From NCBI RefSeq assembly GCF_023375815.1, contig NZ_CP067412.1:3658001-3722000 (forward strand): DNA of 64,000 bases, written 5' to 3'. Under the pieces are notes generated by a model. That model did no database searches. It had not been told where the DNA came from and was given only the letters and a program-made list of their open reading frames with translations. Positions 59,780 to 64,000 of this stretch are shown here, in pieces; position 1 is the first letter of the stretch; every line of letters begins with the position of its first letter. The translations under genes and the position numbers were made by a program. The stretch is from Pseudomonas sp. HS6. GTDB taxonomy: Bacteria > Pseudomonadota > Gammaproteobacteria > Pseudomonadales > Pseudomonadaceae.

Positions 59780-59788
59780 TGTGGATAA
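59780..59788 (-). promoter_or_regulatory. DnaA box upstream of nrdA
   Basis: TGTGGATAA is the exact complement of the consensus DnaA box TTATCCACA. It lies about 30 bp beyond the NrdR pair, where DnaA could couple dNTP supply to replication initiation as described for E. coli nrdAB. Confidence 0.6.
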
Positions 59789-59954
59789 CCCTGTGCGTAA
59801 ATTGTGTGCGAAACAGGGAATTCCGTTGTAGGCCGCGAACCTGCTGAGCTAGACCGTTTGTCACTGTTTTCTCTTCGGGAAAAACGCTTCAGCGGATTTT
59901 TAAGGGCGCGAACCCTATCACAAAAAACGGCCTTGTCCGAACGCATTTACCGAC

Positions 59955-59983
59955 TTGTGTTCTCGCTGTACGCCGTTTATACA
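59955..59983 (+). promoter_or_regulatory. Sigma-70 promoter of the two-component system
   Basis: TTGTGT (59955-59960), 17-base spacer and TATACA (59978-59983), about 98 bases upstream of the chosen response-regulator start. Confidence 0.6.
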
Positions 59984-60080
59984 ATCGGCCCTGACGCACG
60001 CATTCTTATCCTCCTAAAAGATGACAAAAAGACGGGAGGATCCTTTCTTTATTCGCAGCATCGGCAAGCAGAGGTCACCC

Positions 60081-60803
60081 GTGGAGCAAGAAGCCTGGCA
60101 GGTATTGATAGTCGAGGACGACCAGCGTCTGGCCGAACTGACCCGCGAATACCTGCAAGCCAACGGATTGCGTGTGGAGATTGAAGGCAACGGGGCACTG
60201 GCGGCGGCGCGGATCATCAAGGAACAGCCGGACCTGGTGATCCTCGACCTGATGCTCCCCGGTGAAGATGGCCTGAGCATCTGCCGCAAGGTACGCGACC
60301 AGTACGACGGGCCGATCCTCATGCTGACTGCGCGCACCGACGATGCCGACCAGATCCTCGGTCTCGACATCGGCGCCGATGATTACGTGTGCAAACCGGT
60401 GCGTCCGCGACTGTTGCTGGCGCGTATCCAGGCGTTGTTGCGACGCAGTGACGCACCGGAGCCGGTGTCGGGCAAGCCACGCCGTCTGCAATTCGGCCCG
60501 CTGGTGGTGGACAACGCCTTGCGCGAAGCCTGGTTGAGCGACAGCGGCATCGAGTTGACCAGCGCCGAGTTCGACCTGCTGTGGCTGCTGGTGTCCAACG
60601 CCGGAAGGATTCTGTCCCGGGAAGAAATCTTCACCGCGTTGCGCGGCATCGGCTACGACGGCCAGGACCGCTCGATCGATGTGCGCATCTCGCGCATCCG
60701 CCCGAAGATCGGCGACGACCCCGATCATCCGCGTCTGATCAAGACCGTACGCAGCAAAGGTTATCTGTTCGTGCCTGAAGCCTGCGTAGAACTGCCGCTG
60801 TGA
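60081..60803 (+). CDS. OmpR-family response regulator (RstA-like)
   Basis: The 240-residue protein has a receiver domain (about residues 6-120) with the acidic pair in IVEDD, phospho-acceptor Asp56 in LVILDLMLPGEDG, and the conserved Thr and Lys in LMLTART and YVCKPVR. A C-terminal winged helix (about 140-235: SRILSREEIFTALRGIGYDG-like) binds DNA. GTG at 60081 with AGAGG seven bases upstream was chosen. An ATG at 60021 has no ribosome binding site. It overlaps its kinase by three bases. Confidence 0.9.
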   Translation: MEQEAWQVLIVEDDQRLAELTREYLQANGLRVEIEGNGALAAARIIKEQPDLVILDLMLPGEDGLSICRKVRDQYDGPILMLTARTDDADQILGLDIGADDYVCKPVRPRLLLARIQALLRRSDAPEPVSGKPRRLQFGPLVVDNALREAWLSDSGIELTSAEFDLLWLLVSNAGRILSREEIFTALRGIGYDGQDRSIDVRISRIRPKIGDDPDHPRLIKTVRSKGYLFVPEACVELPL

Positions 60804-62410
60804 ATTCGATCTTCCTGCGCATCTATGGCGGCATGTGCGCGGCGCTGATTCTGGTGGCGGTACTCGGCGTGCTGGCGCTGCACCTGCTCAACCAGGTGCG
60901 CAGCGAGCAATACCGAGAACGTCTGGCCCACGGTACGTTTTCGCTGATGGCTGACAACCTGCAACCGATGAACGAAACCGAGCGCCACCGCGCCTTGCTG
61001 GTGTGGGAGCGGCTGCTGGGGATTCCGCTGACGTTGAAGACATTCACCCAGACCGATCTCGATCTGACCCAGCGCACACGCGTGCAGCGTGGCCAGGCCT
61101 TGGTCGAGCAGACCGGGCCGCACGCGGCGAAGGTTTACCGACTGGTCAGCGACAAGGAACAGCTTGTGCTGGTGGGCGAGGTACAGCAGATCAGCGAGCA
61201 ACTGGCTAGGGCGACCATTTATCTGCTGGCCGATGAACTGGTGCGGGTGCCGGTGGGCGAGCAGCCCAAACGCCTGGCGCAGTTGAAGGATGAGAAGGGG
61301 TTTGGTTTCGACCTGCGGCTGGTCACCGTGGACGAGGCCGATATGGATGAAGACCAGAGTCGTCGAGTGTCGGAAGGCGATACGGTGATGGCGTTGGGCA
61401 AAGGCGGGGATTCGATCCGGGTGTTCGCCGGGATGGTCGGTACGCCGTGGGTGTTGGAAATCGGCCCGCTCTATCAGATGAATCCGTACCCGCCGCAGTG
61501 GCTGGTGCTGATCGCCGCGCTAGGTCTGACCCTGATCGGTCTCATCGTCTATTTATTGGTGCGTCAGCTCGAACGGCGTTTGCGCGGCCTCGAAGCAGCG
61601 GCCACGCGCATCGCCAAGGGCAGCCTGGAAACCCGGGTGCCGGCACGCGGTGCCGACTCCGTGGGCAAACTGGCGGCGGCGTTCAACGGTATGGCCGAGC
61701 ACCTGCAACAGTTGCTGGCGATCCAGCGCGAGCTGGTGCGCGCGGTGTCCCATGAGTTGCGCACGCCGGTGGCGCGCCTGCGCTTCGGTCTGGAGATGAT
61801 CGGCTCGGCCACCACCCCGCAAGCGCTGGAAAAGTATCGCGAGGGCATGGACCACGACATCGAAGACCTCGATAAGCTGGTCGATGAAATGCTCACCTAT
61901 GCGCGGCTGGAGCAGGGCTCACCGGCGCTGACGTTCCAGCGCATCGACCTCGATGCACTGGTCAATCAGGTGATCGAGGAGCTTGCGCCGCTGCGCGCTG
62001 ACGTCACGGTGCAACGTGGTTTGTGTCTTTCGGCCGCCGATTGTGATGATGCCTGGGTCGAGGCCGAGCCGCGTTACCTGCATCGCGCCTTGCAGAATCT
62101 GGTGGGCAACGCCATGCGTCATGCGCGCTCAAGGGTCACGGTCAGTTATCAGGTCGGGCAGATGCGTTGCCGGGTGGACGTCGAGGACGATGGCCCCGGT
62201 GTGCCGGAAAGTGCGTGGGAGAAAATCTTCACACCGTTCCTGCGGCTGGACGACAGCCGTACCCGGGCATCCGGTGGGCATGGTTTGGGGCTGTCGATCG
62301 TGCGGCGGATCATCCACTGGCATGACGGTCGGGCGCTGATCGGCAAGAGCAAGAGTTTGGGCGGGGCGTGTTTCAGCCTGAGCTGGCCGAGGAATCAGGA
62401 GCGGCGCTGA
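60800..62410 (+). CDS. Sensor histidine kinase (RstB-like)
   Basis: This 536-residue membrane kinase is the partner of the preceding regulator. TM1 is at about residues 8-30, a periplasmic sensor of about 200 residues follows, and TM2 is at about 235-257. HAMP (to about 310) precedes the H-box AVSHELRTPVARLRFG, N-box LQNLVGNAMRHA, G1 DDGPGVP and G2 GGHGLGLSIV. The signal is unknown. The GTG start overlaps the regulator stop. Its end is 6 bp from the convergent PPTase gene. Confidence 0.92.
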   Translation: MNSIFLRIYGGMCAALILVAVLGVLALHLLNQVRSEQYRERLAHGTFSLMADNLQPMNETERHRALLVWERLLGIPLTLKTFTQTDLDLTQRTRVQRGQALVEQTGPHAAKVYRLVSDKEQLVLVGEVQQISEQLARATIYLLADELVRVPVGEQPKRLAQLKDEKGFGFDLRLVTVDEADMDEDQSRRVSEGDTVMALGKGGDSIRVFAGMVGTPWVLEIGPLYQMNPYPPQWLVLIAALGLTLIGLIVYLLVRQLERRLRGLEAAATRIAKGSLETRVPARGADSVGKLAAAFNGMAEHLQQLLAIQRELVRAVSHELRTPVARLRFGLEMIGSATTPQALEKYREGMDHDIEDLDKLVDEMLTYARLEQGSPALTFQRIDLDALVNQVIEELAPLRADVTVQRGLCLSAADCDDAWVEAEPRYLHRALQNLVGNAMRHARSRVTVSYQVGQMRCRVDVEDDGPGVPESAWEKIFTPFLRLDDSRTRASGGHGLGLSIVRRIIHWHDGRALIGKSKSLGGACFSLSWPRNQERR

Positions 62411-62416
62411 AACAGC

Positions 62417-63151
62417 TCAAGCCTGGATGCTGACCAGGCTCAACAACTGCCCGTCGTGCACCCCGAACTGTGCGTCCAGTTCGGTCCCGTGGCGCCATTC
62501 GCTGGACAGGTCCGTCAGCAGTCGCAACCGTACCTCACCCTGTTCGGTCCACTCGAGCACTTCGGCGTGCTCGAAATAGAAGCGCTTCTGGACGATCGGG
62601 TACAGCGCCTTGAACAGGCTTTCCTTCACCGAAAACGTCAGCGTCACCCACAAGGCCAGTTGATCCCGGGCGCCGGCGGCCATTCGCTGCATCTCCGCCG
62701 GCGTGAGGATTTCCCCGGCCAGACGCTCGGCTCGTTCGACGTTGAGCAGGTTTTCCAGGTCCATGCCCAGCCCGCGCCAGTGTTGCTTGTTGGCGACAAT
62801 CGCTGCCGCCCGGCCGGTGCTGTGGGTGATCGAGCCGCAGATGTGCGCCGGCCATACCGGTGCGCGATCCTCGCCAATGGCCGGGACACTGCTTGAGCCT
62901 TCCAGTTGTTGCAGCGCAGCCCGGGCGCAAATCCGCCCGGCCAGAAACTCCGCCTGCCGTTTGGCCACCGAACGCTGGATGCTCGGCGGCGGCTCGATGG
63001 CACTGCGGCGGAAGTCATCGCCGAGCAGTTGCGACGGGTCGAAGTGGGTGCTCAGCAGCACGGTGTCCGGCAGCACGGTCGGTAGCGGCCAGTGGGCATC
63101 GAGCGGGGTGCAGCAGGCGGGGAGGAGAGGGCTGGAATTCATGGCGGGCAT
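62417..63151 (-). CDS. 4'-phosphopantetheinyl transferase (PcpS/EntD family)
   Basis: The 244-residue enzyme activates carrier proteins of fatty acid and siderophore synthesis. VAKRQAEFLAGRICARAAL, the GSITHSTGRA substrate motif, the Mg-binding GLGMDLENLL and WVTLTFSVKESLFKALYP are all present. It closely resembles P. aeruginosa PcpS, including the MxAMN start. Many pseudomonads have only this one PPTase for both primary and secondary metabolism, though I cannot verify that here. Confidence 0.9.
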   Translation of the reverse strand: MPAMNSSPLLPACCTPLDAHWPLPTVLPDTVLLSTHFDPSQLLGDDFRRSAIEPPPSIQRSVAKRQAEFLAGRICARAALQQLEGSSSVPAIGEDRAPVWPAHICGSITHSTGRAAAIVANKQHWRGLGMDLENLLNVERAERLAGEILTPAEMQRMAAGARDQLALWVTLTFSVKESLFKALYPIVQKRFYFEHAEVLEWTEQGEVRLRLLTDLSSEWRHGTELDAQFGVHDGQLLSLVSIQA

Positions 63152-63235
63152 TTTGCCGGGTTGCCTTCAGGCTGAATAGTGCGCTGGTGCAGATCGCTCT
63201 CGCGCAGAACGTGGGAGCGATCAGCATACTCCGGC

Positions 63236-64000
63236 TCAGCCAAAGATTTTCTTGAAGAAGGCCTGCATGTCCGCCCAGGACTTTTCATCCGCAGCCTTGT
63301 TGTAGCCGATATCCGGGCCACCGTGATCGCCATGGCTCAAGCGATCCGCGTCGGGGTTGGTAAAGCCATGCTTGGCGCCGTCGAGACTTACGAACTTGTA
63401 GTCGGCGCCGGCCTTGTCCATTTCAGACTTGAATGCCGTGACGTTGTCGGCGGTGACCATGCTGTCCAGCGCGCCATGTTCGACGAGCACCTTGGCTTTG
63501 ACACTGCCGGGTGTTGCCGGGGTCTTGGTGGCGAGTGCGCCGTGGAAACTCACCACGCCCGCCAGCGGTACGCCCTGACGCGCGGCGTTCAACACAACTC
63601 CGCCGCCGAAGCAGTAACCGATGGCGGCCAGTTTGCCGGTGTCGGTCTGCGGTTGTTTCTTCAACAGGTCGAGGCCGGCCTCGAAGCGTTTGCTGGCGGC
63701 ATCGGCATTCTGGGTAGCCGCCTGCATGAACGCCATGGCATCTTTCGGGTGCTCGGTGTTCTTGCCGTCACCGTACATGTCGATAGCCAGCGCGCTGTAG
63801 CCAAGCCCGGCGAGATCCCGGGCGCGGCGCTTGGCGTAGTCGTTCAGGCCCCACCATTCATGCACCACTACAACGCCCGGGCGCGGGCCTTTTATGGCAT
63901 CGTCGTAGGCGTAGTAGCCGATCAGTTTCGTGCCGTCGGCGCTCTGGTAAGGGATTTCCTCGGTCTTGATCGCAGCCGCGCTGAGGCTGCTGAAGGCGAG
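63236..64000 (-). CDS. Dienelactone hydrolase family protein (5' end beyond window)
   Basis: The open frame continues off the right edge. Visible residues begin in what looks like the end of a signal peptide (LAFSSLSAAA), then IKTEEIPYQSADGTKLIGYY. The nucleophile Cys is in AIGYCFGGG, Asp follows in EHGALDSMVT, and His is in DGAKHGFTNPDADR. This is an alpha/beta hydrolase of the DLH family, probably periplasmic. The substrate is unknown. Confidence 0.88.
   Translation of the reverse strand, partial: LAFSSLSAAAIKTEEIPYQSADGTKLIGYYAYDDAIKGPRPGVVVVHEWWGLNDYAKRRARDLAGLGYSALAIDMYGDGKNTEHPKDAMAFMQAATQNADAASKRFEAGLDLLKKQPQTDTGKLAAIGYCFGGGVVLNAARQGVPLAGVVSFHGALATKTPATPGSVKAKVLVEHGALDSMVTADNVTAFKSEMDKAGADYKFVSLDGAKHGFTNPDADRLSHGDHGGPDIGYNKAADEKSWADMQAFFKKIFG

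Noticed and set aside
59804..60184. 126-codon open frame in the nrdA/response-regulator spacer
   Set aside because: It overlaps the promoter and the regulator start in another frame, has no ribosome binding site and no family resemblance.

Overview
The window looks like chromosome of a Pseudomonas from the fluorescens lineage. The pilMNOP/ponA, priA-argS-hslVU, class II pha, ubiEJB-hisIE-tatABC-rsmE, opgGH and hut blocks follow the gene order I know from P. aeruginosa (roughly PA5042 to PA5100, recalled and not searched). Many spacers hold paired REP arms (REPINs) typical of fluorescent pseudomonads. No rRNA, tRNA, CRISPR array, prophage or intact insertion sequence was seen.

Layout. 1-2315 (-): type IV pilus alignment genes pilP(partial)/O/N/M, divergent from ponA (2532-4979). 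5331-7828 (-): malic enzyme, a secreted thermonuclease-like protein and rpmE. 8157-15575 (+): priA, argS, a SPOR protein, hslVU behind a good sigma-32 type promoter, and a DUF971 protein. 15833-23017: the medium-chain PHA locus, phaC1-phaZ-phaC2-phaD on + behind a sigma-54 type site, facing phaI-phaF and a PHA-system protein on -. 23183-29255 (+): ubiE-ubiJ-ubiB, hisI-hisE, tatA-tatB-tatC, rsmE. 29362-31278: an HBM-type chemoreceptor with a FliA-like promoter. 31433-34077 (-): a polar amino acid ABC importer. 34483-38860 (-): opgG-opgH. 39182-42543 (-): dtd, pip, an esterase and an orphan choline/betaine-type binding protein. 42815-52746 (-): hutG, hutI, hutH, a second HutH-like protein lacking the Ala-Ser-Gly triad, hutV-W-X and a urocanate-type transporter.

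At about 52995 the synteny breaks. The last 33 codons of hutU (-) run directly into a 5'-truncated RTX-type repeat gene (+, to 56301), and everything to the right (nrdA, an OmpR/histidine kinase pair, a PcpS-like phosphopantetheinyl transferase, a dienelactone hydrolase) belongs to a block I know from elsewhere on Pseudomonas chromosomes (around PA1156-PA1166). This is either a real rearrangement that cut hutU and parted the hut genes from their promoter, or an assembly misjoin in a 633-bp tandem repeat.

The points most worth follow-up are that junction, the precise loss of the MIO triad in the second lyase, a paired NrdR-box plus DnaA-box arrangement upstream of nrdA with a long leader, a terminator that doubles as signal-peptide coding sequence, and a family of about 180-270 bp inverted-repeat elements present in four copies.
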